Shown: in pieces, positions 11,155 to 23,117 of the stretch
How positions within the stretch are numbered: the first letter of the stretch is position 1
How the letters are laid out: each line of letters opens with the position of its first letter
NCBI GenBank assembly: GCA_964034945.1
Contig: OZ035960.1
Coordinates: forward strand, 106,301,933-106,365,932
DNA from: Chrysopilus asiliformis
Taxonomy: Eukaryota; Arthropoda; Insecta; Diptera; Rhagionidae
Direction: 5' to 3'
Length of the DNA stretch: 64,000 nucleotides
Notes under the pieces: model-generated
Seen by the model: the letters and a program-made list of their open reading frames with translations, nothing else
What the model was told of the DNA's origin: nothing
The model's database searches: none
Translations under genes and position numbers: made by a program

Positions 11155-12082
11155 CAGTGTTTCCCAACCTGCATATATGTACCTCTAGGGGTACAACGGC
11201 TGGTTCCAGGGAGTACACGAAATATGTAAAACAAAATGGCGGCGATTATATTTTGAAAAAGTTGAAAATATAATAAATTAAAAGCTACCTGTAATTTATT
11301 TCTGAAAGTATTTTGGGATTTGGTTTGATACTTAAGTCCCAAGTTCTTTGTGGAATCATGGAAACTTGATATTCTACAATATAAAAACTGCAGATCAAGT
11401 AACCTCACTCTACAAATAAAGTAGTCCTACGGTGTTTTTTCGCCTCGTGTACCACAAAAGGGTCGCATCCATGCTTAATTCTGCATCAGCACATTTTATA
11501 CAATAATAACTATGAAATGCAATTTCCCAAGTAACAATTTGAGGTTACATTTCGGTTGAGAAACGTATTTGAAACCATGGTAACAAAACTCGAAAGTTTC
11601 AAATTTGTTTTCTGTAACCTTTTAGAAACGTTTCAGAAACCCTATTTAGAAGCTGGTTTCAAAATAACCGTTTTTGGCGGGTTTATTCGGAAACCATCTA
11701 AAATGTAACCTAAATTGAAGGTTTTTTTGTAACCACGGTTACAAATTGTTTCTTGGGTTACAGTTAGGTACTTTATTAAAAATTTTATGTTTATATGGTG
11801 GCAGCCTACGTCTTAAAAGTAGGGACCACTATATTTTAAGGCAATCTTTAGTACTATTACCGTCTTTTATTTGAGCTCTTCATTATAGTTATCGATTCGG
11901 AACAGAAAAATTTAGCCTGCGGCGCAAGTCGTTCAATTTTGATCGATATTTAAAACATAATCTTAAAATTCTAAAAAGTATATTTTTGCGCTACAGTCGC
12001 CAACATTTTGTATACAATACTATAAAGGGCTCTCCGAGAAAAAAAACTAATGCGCCAGTAAAGAAAAGGTTACGAAACACTG
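11155..12082. mobile_element. Non-autonomous hAT-like element next to receptor B promoter
   Basis: Ends CAGTGTTTCCCAACCT and AGGTTACGAAACACTG are inverted repeats of the hAT CAGTG type. The flanking 8-mers CTTTAGAC (11147-11154) and CATTAGAC (12083-12090) match at seven of eight positions. The interior encodes no transposase and holds another inverted-repeat unit at 11526-11757. Its right end is about 40 bp from the TATA box of receptor B. Confidence 0.8.
11526..11757. repeat. Inverted-repeat MITE nested in the hAT-like element
   Basis: Arms CCCAAGTAACAATTTG and CAAATTGTTTCTTGGG, with further paired segments gaggttac and gtaaccac inside. Confidence 0.65.
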
Positions 12083-12122
12083 CATTAGACATCTCCACCA
12101 TAAATTATGCAAAAGCTTTTGG

Positions 12123-12160
12123 TTATAAAAGAGCCTAATTCGAGGCGAAAATCTTAGAAT
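12123..12160 (+). promoter_or_regulatory. TATA box of receptor B
   Basis: TATAAAAG starts at 12124, giving a likely transcription start near 12155 and a 5' UTR of about 60 nt. The initiator is not as clear as that of receptor A. Confidence 0.5.
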
Positions 12161-12213
12161 TTCGTGTACAACCGACGAAGAAAAGATTAAAAACACAAAA
12201 CAGAAAGTGAAAA

Positions 12214-15200
12214 ATGAATAATTCCGATCAAATTGAAAATTTATTTGATTTTCAAATCAAATCACTTCAAGCGATGGGAATGTGGCCATTTAAACCGATT
12301 TTAAAAAGTAAACTTTTGCCAGCTCTGTATCGCATTTTGATGTTGTTTCTGTCATTTCATTTGACTTTATTACATGCTAAGTCAACATACGATACGATTG
12401 GGGGTAGTTTGGATGATTTATCTGATTTTATCGCTTCAACGATTATTTTCTCGTTTTGCTTTTTCATTACTTTGTATTATCAAGTTTTACATAATAAAAT
12501 GGACACTTTACTAAAGTATATGAATGAAAATTTTAAACGAAGATCAGCATTAGGTGAGTTTGTATTTTATATCGTTTTTTACATACGAAAAACTTGTAGT
12601 TTTGAAAATATAAAATGGTTTTTAATATCAAGATTTTAACTTCAAAATTCATGCTTGGCAATGATGTCATTCGAAGTTTTGTCTATTTACAGGCATTGTT
12701 ACAATATTATAAATATAAACTACCTTAAAGTTGCTATTACAATGCTTCTTATTAAAAAACATTAAATTGGATAACGTATTTTCTAGTTGCAGATTTAGTA
12801 TGGAATAGAACGAGTGCTAAGTTTCCACACACACAATAACTCACGTACAAGTTGAGTTAGAGTCTTTGAAAATAGTTAAATTTTTCCGGCAAATGTGACT
12901 TTTAAAGTATAAAAGTGCTTCTACTCACAATTCTTTCTTTTTTTACGCAGTATAAAGATAAAATAATTGTCTTTAATTACACGGAGAGAAAGCCAAATAG
13001 GAATATACGAGACAGTGAACTTCCTAAAAATTTTGGAAAAATTTCTTATTTTTTGGCATGAATTTCCCTATGGTTTGGGAGTCATTACCAAAAAATTACA
13101 CTGACTCGTATATTCCTATTTTTTAGGAATCTGTCCTGTTTATTCTCTCCATGTACGACATAAAAGGTTAGTTTTGCGACGCCCGGACAGCATGCCTGAA
13201 TATCCGACTAGACGCCCTAAACGCGTAGAAAAGATAGTAAATCTAACTATTTTCTAATGGGGAATAATGGCTATTACTAAAATAGTAATTTTCAATTACA
13301 AAAATAGTCAAAATCGACAATTTTTGCAAGAACTTTTTAATAAAATTTACTATTTTGTTGTTAAGTTGACTATTTTTTCAATTGAAATTAACTATTTTTG
13401 CGATAGTCTTGATTTCTCGTTACAAAGTATAGGTAAAGGAGGCCCTCCATTACCATGACTTTTCCCAACTGCAAAAAAATAGAGACACATTTATGTGAAG
13501 ATACCTTGGCGAGAAAGGGAGATAAGAATTAACTGCAAAAATTTGTCGGCAACTGCAAAAATAATTTCTGCTCTTTTTTTATGGCGATTTTATGGTTACA
13601 GTTGGCGGACTTCAACTTTTTTATAGCGATTTCTACTACAATCACACCTTGTCCCTGTAAGTGAATAAGTAAGCAGGGGCACATACAAAGTGCTATTATA
13701 GCGTAGCTGTCATTTTTCATGGAGGGGTTGAAAATTATACAGCTCTATAGCTTTATTTCTATGCCAATTTGAACCTTATATTCATAGCATAAGCTTTGAT
13801 ATGATTGCTATAAAATTGTTAAACTGGAAGGGAAAACTTGTACTTGTATTCAGTCATTCCTATTTAGATCTATATAAGTCTATCTTGCTCTAGTTTTCTG
13901 CATTTTTTTGCAGTTACAGAAGTCATGGTAATGGAGATCCTCCTTAAACCTCCTAAAATGAGGCAGTTAGGTTCCTGGAAAATGCCGCGTTGTAGGAAAT
14001 CGCGTTGTAGGAAACACTAACTCCATATAAAAATGGGGGTTCGATTCTCAGTAATAGAAAACGTCGGTTTGTAACTTTCGAAGGAGTTAACCCATTCGGT
14101 ATTTTGATGCCATATGGCAACGCAGTTAAAAATTTGAATTGACTTATTATTTATTTTTTTTCAACACTCTATTCTCATTCCGTGCATCTTTAAGTGCATT
14201 TGGGACCCAATTTTGATTTTTTGAGTAAAAAGCTGGACTACAGTGGACGGATTTGTAAAAAATAAAAAATTTTAATTTTTTTTTTGTTTTAAATGAATAC
14301 TAATAGCTTAAACATCATTAATTTGTATAGAGAGAATCTTTAACCTCCATAGAAAAAAACATGTACCGAACGGGTTAAGCTAGAGACTTAACATTTTAAA
14401 CAAATCATATTTTTAACGAGAAAAGTGGCGCTAAATTCTTGAATGGACAAAATCGTATCGTTCCTTTATCCCCTCCCAATACAAAGGAAATAGTTTTTTG
14501 CGATTTCCTTGGAAACGGTGCATCGTTCAAAAATATGGTTAGAATATGATTTAACATAATTCTTTCATAAATAAAAATTCAATCGGACCACTACTTCTCC
14601 CGTTCCCCATATAGATTTTTTTTTTAAATAAAAAGTTTGTTATTTTACGATTGGCGGCTGAAAAATGTTACTTTGATCATGTTTTAAAATCACAACTCCT
14701 TTTTCAGGGCTCACTTATGTAAAAGTCGACGAATCCTACCAAAAAGCAAGAACATTTTCAACTTATTGGGTCCGACTTTGTATTTCGGGTGTAACTTTTT
14801 GGGCAATTTACCCAATTCTCATCGGACAACGAATCCTTCCTCTGAGATGTCATTATCCCTTCAACGAGACAGTAATTTAATTTGATTTTCAAAAGTGAAT
14901 TATTTAACGGGCCAAAAATTTTTTTTTCAGCAACCATACGTATATGAAGCACTTTATGTTGTTCAATTTTTCGCTCAACTTCAAATTGGAGTTGGTTTTG
15001 CCAATGGAAGTGTGGTTTATGTTTCTTTAATAATATTAATATGTGGACAATTTGATATTTTGTTTTGTTCTTTTAAAAATATTACCTACACAGCGAAGCG
15101 TCATTGTGGATATAATTTGAATGGGGGGTAAGTGTCGAAAGAAAAGGCTATAAAATAATTTTTTGTTATGAAAAATAATGAAGAAATCCTTTCATTGATT

Positions 15201-16737
15201 AAAATTTTTTAATCGATATTCAAGTGTATATCAAAGAAAGTTTACCTTCATTATTCAATTTTCAATAAATACCCATAAATATCATAATTTCCTTGCAAAT
15301 CAATTTATAAACTTCATTAATTTTCAAAATTCGATTTTAATACAAATAACATCAAACATAATAAAATCCTATTTCAAATTTTATAGGTCAAAACTTTTCT
15401 TTGAAGAGGAACCTAATCAATATTATTGCAGTATTGAACGAAATGATATTATGAAGGACAAGGTTAAGGCAATCGATTACTTATTAAGGACCAATGATGA
15501 GCCTAAGAGAAAATCAATCAATCTTATGATGAACGAGGCATCCCTAATCTCAGCCTCAGCTAAGAAAATTGATTTAAATTACAAGAAGGAGCTTTTGAAC
15601 TCCGTGAAGGAATGTGTTAAACACCATGAAATTATCTTAAATGCCTGTGAAATGTTTGAGAATCTGTTTAGTCCGTTTTGTTTAATCAAATCGCTTCAAA
15701 TTACATTTCAATTGTGCCTTTTAGCATTCACCGCTGTTAATGTGAGTAGAGAAATTTTCGGAGAGGGTTTCTTAAGTTATCTAATTTCGTTTTAACACGG
15801 TTTAATGGGATGTCATTAAATTAAAACGGTAATTTGTTTTTTTAGATACAAAAAAAAAACTATTTTGAAGGGATTGTCTCCACCGCCCGCCGCCCGTGTT
15901 AAACGAAAAAAACCCAAAAAAAAGTTTTTTTTTAACCAAATGTTTTTGTATTTTTCTTAGACGGAAGAATCATCAATTCTGAGAATTGTGAATTTAGCTC
16001 AATATATCATGTTGACATTAATGGAATTGGTACAATTTACGTATTGTGGGGAAATTTTACGAATTCAAAGCCTAAGGGTTGGTGACTCGTTATTGAGAAG
16101 CAACTGGGATGATAATAGTGTCATTTTGAAACATGACATTCTAATAATTTTACCAAAAGCTCTGAGACCAGTGAGATTGACAGCCGGAAAGTTTTTCGTT
16201 ATGGACATTGATCGACTTCGATCGGTATTTTTCATTATCTTACGTCTATTTCATACGCAGGGCAAGTTTTGCCATGCTGCTTGCAGATCAATCAAAAACA
16301 AAGGAGTTTGATAACAAAATAAGAAACTCGTTGCCTTCCTGTTTTTAAAATTAATAGTGTTTAAAATATTGTAAAACAGCATTTATTTATTTGCCCTGCA
16401 TTTCTTACGCGGCTAGCTATTTTTCAAATGAGATTTTCCTTTTAAAAATTCAGGCTCGTCATATTAAGTCCGTATCAGACTTTTTTTTAAAAAAATCAAT
16501 CAGTGGTTGGCATAGCAGGACAGTGAAAATAGCTATATTGGGCTGTAAAATCAATCTGTGCCGTGCACGGCACAGAAATTATTCTGTGCCGTGCTAGAAT
16601 ATGAAGTGCCTGGCAATTTTCCCTACGTATGAAATAGACGCCATTATTTTTATATGTTTTTTGTCAAACTAAAATTTTAGGTGATGGGTGCTGCGTTTTC
16701 GTACTTTACTTTACTGCAGAATATTAAAGTAGAATAA
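12214..16737 (+). CDS. Odorant receptor, Or83a-like (7tm_6), receptor B
   Basis: Six exons: 12214-12553, 14708-14871, 14931-15127, 15387-15741, 15961-16224 and 16681-16737, giving 458 residues. It is a paralogue of receptor A: shared pieces are LLHAKSTYDTIGGSLDDLSD, LPLRCHYPFNET, ICGQFDILFCSFKNI, CVKHHEIIL, TAGKFFVMDIDRLR and AFSYFTLLQN. Odorant receptors form ligand-gated cation channels with Orco in olfactory neurons; the ligand cannot be told. The last exon is only 19 codons and was found by matching the C-terminal motif after a TTTTAG acceptor, past repeat sequence in intron 5. Introns 1 (2.15 kb) and 5 contain transposon sequence. Intron phases match receptor A exactly. AATAAA overlaps the stop codon (16733-16738). 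The head-to-head layout suggests an inverted duplication. Confidence 0.9.
12978..13155. repeat. Foldback MITE, TACACGGAGA family
   Basis: Ends TACACGGAGAGAA and TTCTCTCCATGTA, with long paired inner arms (aataggaatatacgag against ctcgtatattcctatt). Related ends occur at 50012, 56307 and 59593. It lies in intron 1 of receptor B. Confidence 0.75.
13437..13944. mobile_element. Harbinger-like element in intron 1 of receptor B
   Basis: Arms AGGAGGCCCTCCATTACCAT and the matching ATGGTAATGGAGATCCTCCT, then aactgcaaaaaaa tracts, give inverted repeats of about 45 bp. TAA occurs on both sides (13434-13436 and 13945-13947), the 3-bp TWA duplication typical of PIF/Harbinger. No transposase is encoded in the 508 bp. 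Confidence 0.7.
14380..14640 (+). repeat. Degenerate copy of the mini-me-related repeat
   Basis: The order agctagagacttaa.., tttttaacgagaaaa, ttcttgaatggac, gcgatttccttggaaacgg, gaatatgatttaacataa matches the interior of the 6629 element. It is unbounded and old. Confidence 0.45.
16546..16597. repeat. Perfect 20-bp palindrome with a third unit
   Basis: CTGTGCCGTGCACGGCACAG (16556-16575) is exactly self-complementary, and TTCTGTGCCGTGC follows at 16582. It lies in intron 5 of receptor B, about 85 bp before the last exon. Confidence 0.9.
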
Positions 16738-17278
16738 ATTAAAGATATTTAGTAGATTTGTTGAATACAATATTCGTATCACCAATTCAGCATTTTTACA
16801 CAAAATTTATTTAATCATTCATAAAAAAATCAGTTTTAAGAATATTATATATGTAAATGAGATAAAAATTTGAAAATAAAAAAAAATAAACATTGAGAAA
16901 ATTGTCTATTTCATTCGCAGGGAAAATTTTGCCATGCCACTCGCATGTCAATTTGAATGAATGGTCAAATTTTGCACGTTCAAGAACTTAGCTTAATCAT
17001 TTACGAGAAACGTAACTATACAAAATTTCAAGTCTCTAGCTCAATCCTTTCGAAAGTTATGGTGTTCACGGGCAGACGGACGGACGGACAGACGGACGGA
17101 CAGACAGACGGACGTATATACGCACAGAAAGGCGGACGGACGTACGGAAATCAAAATCTTATGTCATCCCTAATACCCATGAGTAGGTCATTTTTGTGTC
17201 CGATGATTGGTTCGATGTGTTGCAAACGGTATACTAAATCTAATATACTTCTATATGATATATTATATATGTAGAGTA
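16738..17278 (+). repeat. Downstream flank and GACR-bearing repeat copy
   Basis: After a short AT-rich flank, 16915-17250 repeats motifs of 1-300 (gttcaagaacttagctt, ctctagctcaatcctttcga) with a cagacggacgga array near 17075. A phrase like gcagggcaagttttgccatg also occurs in intron 5 of receptor B (near 16258) and at 16917. Confidence 0.55.
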
Positions 17279-17780
17279 CTAGCTTGCATACCCCTCGTTG
17301 CCGGGTTAAGTTTTTTCAAATATTTTTTTTATGGTCTATGTTGGAGCTAAACTTCAGGCCAATCGACTAGGTAGTTTCCCCGCGAAAGGGTAACATAGAG
17401 GAAGAGCTAAGTTTCGAGATCACTTTACCCCCTCCCCTTACTCCCCCCCCCCATCCCGGGCTACTTCTTAATGGGTCTATGTTGGGGTTGGACGCCCGAC
17501 GAACATCTATGCTAAATTTCAGGCCAATCGGTTCAGTAGTTTCCCCGCGAAAGAGTAACATAGCGCAAAAACTAAGTTTCGACGACATCACTTTACCCCC
17601 TCCCCTTACTCCCCCACCCCTCGCGCTACTTTTCCGTATGCCTATGTTGGAACCAGAACTACCACAGACACTCATGCCAAATTTCAAGTCAATCGGTTCA
17701 GCCGTTTTTGCGTGAAAGAGGAACGGACAGACAGACAGACAGACAGACAGACACCAACTCATTTTTATGTATTAGTATGA
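17279..17780 (-). mobile_element. Non-autonomous Helitron-like element, copy 1
   Basis: Read on the minus strand it begins TCATACTAATACATAAAAAT and ends with a small GC hairpin (CCCGGCAACGAGGGG), then ATGCAAGCTAG, with A and T as flanks. TC start, CTRR end and a hairpin 6-12 nt before it define Helitrons. Between the ends lie three diverged copies of a module of about 120 bp (tctatgttgg, gccaatcg, gtagtttccccgcgaaag, ctttaccccctccccttact). No Rep/Hel protein is encoded. Confidence 0.75.
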
Positions 17781-18190
17781 TGATAATAAGAAACATGTTG
17801 CCCTGTTTTTTTCTAAAATTTATGGTTTTTGAAATATCATGAAACAGCATAGGGAACGTTTAAAATGCAGGGCTATTATTTCATAGGCGTGTATTTTTAG
17901 TTCAATGTTGGTCGGAAGTTCAGCATATCGCTTTCTTCTAATAAGTGTATTGGTCTCTCTCTCACTAACAGAAAATCGCCATTTATGATTTTAAACTTAA
18001 TTTTAAAACTATTTGTTCCTAGGTGGGCTAGGGCTATTACAAAGAAAAATATCAGTTGTAATCAACACAAAACTTTCCTCTACAATATTTAGTTTCGAAA
18101 AAAATAATATTTTTTCGAATATCTCGAGAACCGTTAAATATACAAAAAAAAAACGTTAAAGCAAAAAATGTAAAAAATTTGATATCCTTT
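17781..18190. other. Spacer, nothing recognised
   Basis: AT-rich DNA between the Helitron-like element and a MITE, with degenerate phrases (atatctcgagaaccgttaaa) of the mini-me-related repeats. Confidence 0.35.
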
Positions 18191-18445
18191 AATTGAGGCG
18201 TTAAGAGCTAGAGTGGACCAAGCCACATAATAGAGTTTTTGAAGCTTTTCCACTTTTGTACTATTATTGACTGTAAATTTTTGGAAAAAAAAATTTCTGT
18301 GGACTTTATTACTCAATGTTGAAATGTTGTTTTGTGCATCCAAACATTTTTATCTAAAAACTCACTCGTAATAGTGATTCAAACACAAGAAAATTCACGA
18401 TTTCGACATGTGGGTTGGTCCACTCTAGCTTTTAACGCCTCAATT
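18191..18445. mobile_element. Inverted-repeat MITE, copy 2 (intact)
   Basis: Left arm AATTGAGGCGTTAAGAGCTA then GAGTGGACCAAGCCACAT pairs with the right arm ATGTGGGTTGGTCCACTCTA then GCTTTTAACGCCTCAATT, about 37 bp. It is the undisturbed version of 1551-2095 and preserves the empty target of the hAT MITE found there. Confidence 0.85.
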
Positions 18446-19671
18446 ATTGTAATGTTTATCGGGCAAAAAAATCGCGTAAGCTGGGGGATGGGTGTACATA
18501 AAACTTCAACTCGATTAAGTGCAGAATTGAGAAGAAGATTTTGTCATATTTTATTATATTTGAATAGTAGATACGTATTGAGTAGAAAGTATTGTTTACG
18601 CAATAACTAGAATTTTACGATGATTTACTTTCATATTATCAAACAAAAAATTTAATAGATCTAAATGTAAGTGTTTATAAAATGTCAAAAAAGATAAGAT
18701 TTTTTATGCGGCAAGATCATGACCTCTCGGAATCCCAACAATTGAATGAATGATTCATTAATAACAAGATCTGTAATTTTAACATGAATTGACAGCATAA
18801 AATAAATAGTATTTGCATCGGAAATATAATTCAAAATTTAAAGAGTCACGTTTAGTGGTAATGATGAATATATTTATTTTTTTTCTCGTGTTATTGGTTG
18901 GGAAGAACCCAAATCCCAAATAACCTGAATTTATTTGCACATAATTATTGTAGTTTTTGTCTTATTTATCTTAACAATTGATAACTTATAATAACACCTG
19001 ATTTTTTTGCAATTCAATTTGTTTGCAATTTCTTTGAAGGTGTTAAGTAGAAAAATTATTTGTTGAATTTTATGTAATATCTCAGAATTAATTCTACTGA
19101 TTTGTTCTTAAGAATGGAAATTCCGGTATATTTTTGATAAGTCTGAGATAAAAGCAATTACGTCAATGTGCATTCAAGTTTCTTCAAAGTTATAATTTAG
19201 CATAACAACAGATAATTTGATTAAAACTTTATTTAATGCTAATATAGGTTTATCAGAATTATGAGTGAGAAACAAAGTCTTTTTTTTTAATTGTAAAGAG
19301 TATCAACTAACATTTTTGAACGAAAAATTCAATATTACTTGCTTAAAAATAAATAGGTTAAAATTTTTAAATTGCTACAAGCACTATGTCTGCAAAGTGT
19401 AACTCAGCGTTTCTTAACCTTTTAGTATTCGCGGCCCAATTTTCAATCAAAATTGTCATCCCCCCCCCCCTGCATACAATAAAATGTATACAATAATAAC
19501 GTAATTTGAGTATTTTGGCGCTAAACCTACACTACTACCCCAATTTTAAACACAAATTACCAAGAAAACAGTAATTTATTGACATTTGGCAACACCGATC
19601 CTCAGCGTTGACAAAACAAGAATCCGGTGCCTTTTTATTGCTCCTTGGTGCCTTTTTAGCGTTTTAACGCT
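18446..19671. other. Mostly unrecognised, with one hAT-like end
   Basis: AT-rich to about 19400. CAGCGTTTCTTAACCTTTTA starts at 19408 and looks like a hAT left terminus, followed by a C run at 19459-19470. No matching right end was found, so the element is truncated or broken by the next repeat. Confidence 0.4.
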
Positions 19672-20110
19672 GAAATCACAATGAACGCGAAAACGACGCG
19701 AAACTGGCGCAGAAACTTAAAAGTTTGGTTCCCACAAATTGTTTGAAGTGACCACAGTGAACGTATAGAACGCAGCTACAACGTAACCGCAACGCAAAAG
19801 TTTGCAAACTTCTAACTTTGCCGCAGAATTCTGCGTTGACAGTTCATAAAGTGAGGTTGGAAAAATGTCGTTCGAGAAAAAATTGATAGCCTTAGTGCAA
19901 ATAACAAAGATAAAGACCAACAAAGCAAATTATCGCTTCAAAATTATCCATTTTTGTAATTTTTCCAAGTTTATACCACTTTATATTATGTCACTTGTAC
20001 TACTTCACGAGCTGCAATTGTGCTCTGCCGCTAGAATTTTGCACTGCGTGACAGTTCAGAGCGTTGTAGTTGCGTTGGTTTCGCGCTGGTTTCGCGTTCA
20101 TTGTGCTCCA
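19672..20110 (+). mobile_element. Non-autonomous DNA transposon with MADF-like start, copy 1
   Basis: Ends cacaatgaacgcgaaa and tttcgcgttcattgtgctcc are inverted. The interior (tttgccgcagaattctgcgt, gttcataaagtgaggttgg) repeats in 57163-57452. After this comes ATG at 19865 with residues MSFEKKLIALVQ, like the start of a MADF DNA-binding domain as carried by Harbinger-type transposons. The frame degenerates at once. Confidence 0.65.
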
Positions 20111-22216
20111 AGCGTAATTTAATAAGTTAATTATTAAATATTATGTCGAAATGTATTTTGTTTTGTATGTGGGTGTGTACTTTCCTTTCAGTCAATTAAT
20201 AAACGTTTTTAAATATTTTGTCTTGGATATTTTGACGAATAATTTGGAAAATTGCTAATGACTCAATAAACTTTTCTGTCCATGATAAATAAATAATTAA
20301 TAATCGAATAATTTTAATTGTAAAAAAAAGTATCTTCGTTATCATCATTACTCGTACCAAATGCTGTTTGTTTTGTTTGTTGAAACCACGTCGAAAGAAC
20401 TAAATAGCAGTTAATCTGAAATAAATCTGGAAAAACCTCAAAAATCAATCTTCTCCGAAGATGTGGAAAGCAAAAAGCAACAGCAGATCGTAGATCGTGT
20501 AGTTTTACGAATGTTAACCGAAGATCCAAGATTATTTGAGATTAACCCAGAAGAAAGAAAGGGAACATGGAGAAGAACTATTCACCGAGTTATGCAAAGA
20601 TTCCTATAAACATGAGGCGGTAGATTTGAATCTTCTTCTTCATACACTCGCTCGTGAATCCGCGGATCGTTCACCACATAGAGATTTACAGTGAAATGCG
20701 GCACCATCCGCAGAGACCACATAATAAAAGTGAGGAGGCTACCAGTTGAGCCTCTCAGTCTGTAAGCTAGGGTTCCACAGGTAAGACCAATCCATCTGTA
20801 CACATCCATCTGTACATCACTCTGCAGTAGAAGACACGATCGGTTGCATGGCATTTAGATCTTCAGTTGCACTATGTTAGCGTTGTAATTCACCATACCA
20901 GAGAAACTCACCACACTGTGCGTGATTTAAAGTTCAGTGAAATTAGGAGTTGAAAATTAGAAAAATTAAAAAGGATCAATAGTGAAAATTTTTTTGACAT
21001 CAATATTCAAAAAAATTAGGGTGGTGAAAAAGTTGGTGCGGTTTTTAAAAAAAAAGTGTTCTCGAAATCCGTCGGTCAAGATTTTATCTGTAGGAATAAT
21101 TTTCTTGATTTCGGATTTGGAATTACGCAAAAACGTTTTTGCACAACTTCAATAAGAGCGGACTTCTTTAAACGGTGAGTTACTAACTTAAGTGAATTTT
21201 GCAATGTTTAGGTCGCATTGACATTCTCTGTAGCTCCCATCATCATCATCCACGAAACTTCTCCCTTTAATACGCATTTAAGCTCACCTCAATTATACCG
21301 AAAAAAAAATTCAAGGTGTAAAACATGGAAGGGAAGTACAATATCAGCAATGTTGGTTATTAGGTTCGGTTCAAAGCCTCTTGGTGACATCAATTTGCAC
21401 TGAGGCTGAAATTCGTACCAACAAACATGTGCGCAACATTGCATTTTCCCTGCTCAAATGACATGAAAATAATCGCGTTTTACAATGTAACTACAGAATT
21501 AAGTGTTTGCCAATATGTCATTTTTGTAAAATAATTTCAATTTTCGGCTAGCATAAGTGATTTTCGAAATATGCTTTTGGTGTCTTGAAACCAATTTCGA
21601 CACTTTTTTTGCAGATAATTTTCTGAAATTATCTTTTACTCGACAATTTTTTTTTTGAAAGTTCTTCTTCGGGTGAAAAAAAAACATTTAAAAAAATATA
21701 TGGAACTCGCGTGGAAGTCGTTTAACTGCAAAGCGAGGGGTAGAGTTCGTTATACTCTGCATCAAATGAATGCCCTCGATATCCAAATAAAGATACATTT
21801 TTGTGTCTACAAGATATAAAAATTTATATACGTCAGGTTCCACATTTATGGTTTTTTTAAAAGAATTTTGTGGGCTTGTTGACTATCAATGATTTTTTCC
21901 TGGATGTTTTTAAGCACGTATCATCTTTTAAGTAGTCCAACTGGTTACCACTAAAATGAGAACCGTTAGAAATGCAAAAGTTTTCATAAAATGACGCTGT
22001 GATTCATCCGAGAGCGTTGTATTTTGGCGAAAAAAATTTCTCTGCACCGGCGCGGCACGGCTTTTGGAAAATCATTGATTTTAATAATTATATATGCGGA
22101 TCGATGATGATTAATAATCAATTTTTTGACACTTTTTTTTTGATTTTTGTGAATGAATAAATTTAAATCGATTTTTATTATAGAATAGAGAAAGTTTTGA
22201 TTGGTTTTTACAGAAT
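20111..22216. other. Intergenic, unassigned
   Basis: Between 20310 and 20900 the base composition is more even and both strands carry frames up to 90 codons, but none shows a recognisable domain or splice pattern. The remainder is AT-rich. No RNA gene was seen. Confidence 0.35.
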
Positions 22217-22440
22217 TTAACCCTAGACCCGTGTACTGGGCACTGAGTGCCCAGAACGATTTTTTGGGGTTATATTTTCCCATTGTATTTCTTACTTGTT
22301 TAACGAATAAACCACATTTTTATGATTTTTAAACAAACAAGCCATACATTTTCTATTAGAATTACATCTGAGTGCCCAAGTACACGCGTGCCCAAGTACA
22401 CAATATATGGCAGTTTTATAGTACACGGGTCTAGGGTTAA
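22217..22440. mobile_element. piggyBac-like MITE with CCCTAGA ends
   Basis: TTAA at both ends, then CCCTAGACCCGTGTACTGGG at the left and CACGGGTCTAGGG at the right. CCCTAGA directly inside TTAA is the terminal sequence of piggyBac itself. Inner repeats gagtgcccaag and gtgcccaagtaca lie near the right end. It is non-coding and 224 bp long. Confidence 0.9.
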
Positions 22441-23117
22441 TTAAGTTTATTTTATTCTTTAAAATTTTTTAAAGTTAAATATATTTTAAAAAAATTGTGA
22501 TTTTTCCAATCTATAACATCTGTAATATTTGCGTGAGCTTTTTTAAAAGAAAATGCAATTTTAAAAAACAATGGCGCCACAGAAAAAATTTTTTCTACCC
22601 CGAAAATCTACAAAAATAAATATATTTTTGCTACATTTCTATGTTTGTAAGCTTTACGTAGATTTTACAGAAAATGAAAGTAAGGTCGTAACAATTCATA
22701 CTAAAAAACACTTAAGGTTGTCCTAAAACTTTGAACGCCACGAAAAAATATTAATGCCTGTTCGCATGAACTATTCTTAAAAATTCATTTGTACTTAGCC
22801 TACTGATGGTCATTTGCACCAACGAAACTTAGCAGCTTAAGTCTAACTTAAATTATTTAAGTCACAGAATTTCTATGGTTTAAATGGGCTAAGAACTTTA
22901 TTTTTTTAAAATGATTGGGGCAAACGGGTCTTAAAGCGTAGAAATTCTAGGACTGAAATAATTTAAGTTGGACATAAGTTACTAAGCTCTAAATGCTAAA
23001 ATACCATATATGGATATGTCGCCGGAGATTACTGTATTTACGTAGTGAGGCATTTGATTATTTATTTTTATAAAATCGTACCAAAGCAAATGCCGAAAAC
23101 TTTCAGATTTATCTTTA
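22441..23117. repeat. AT-rich flank plus second copy of the 6293-type MITE
   Basis: From 22752 to about 22990 the phrases ctattcttaaaaattca, cttagcctact, accaacgaaacttagca and taagttggacataagttact match 6293-6425, partly in inverted order, as expected for a palindromic element or a composite of two copies. Confidence 0.55.

Noticed and set aside
16225..16311. Continuation of receptor B exon 5 to the stop at 16311
   Set aside because: The receptor family motif ends at the GTATTT donor; the extension reads a repeat phrase also found at 16917, whereas the proper C-terminus is encoded at 16681-16737.
17367..17762. 131-codon minus-strand frame with Gly-rich segments
   Set aside because: It lies wholly inside the Helitron-like element and reads its CCCCTCCCC modules; the same frame recurs at 25520.
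20314..20854. Minus-strand frames of 71 and 90 codons in an even-composition block
   Set aside because: Neither shows a domain, and they are in different frames without usable splice sites between them.
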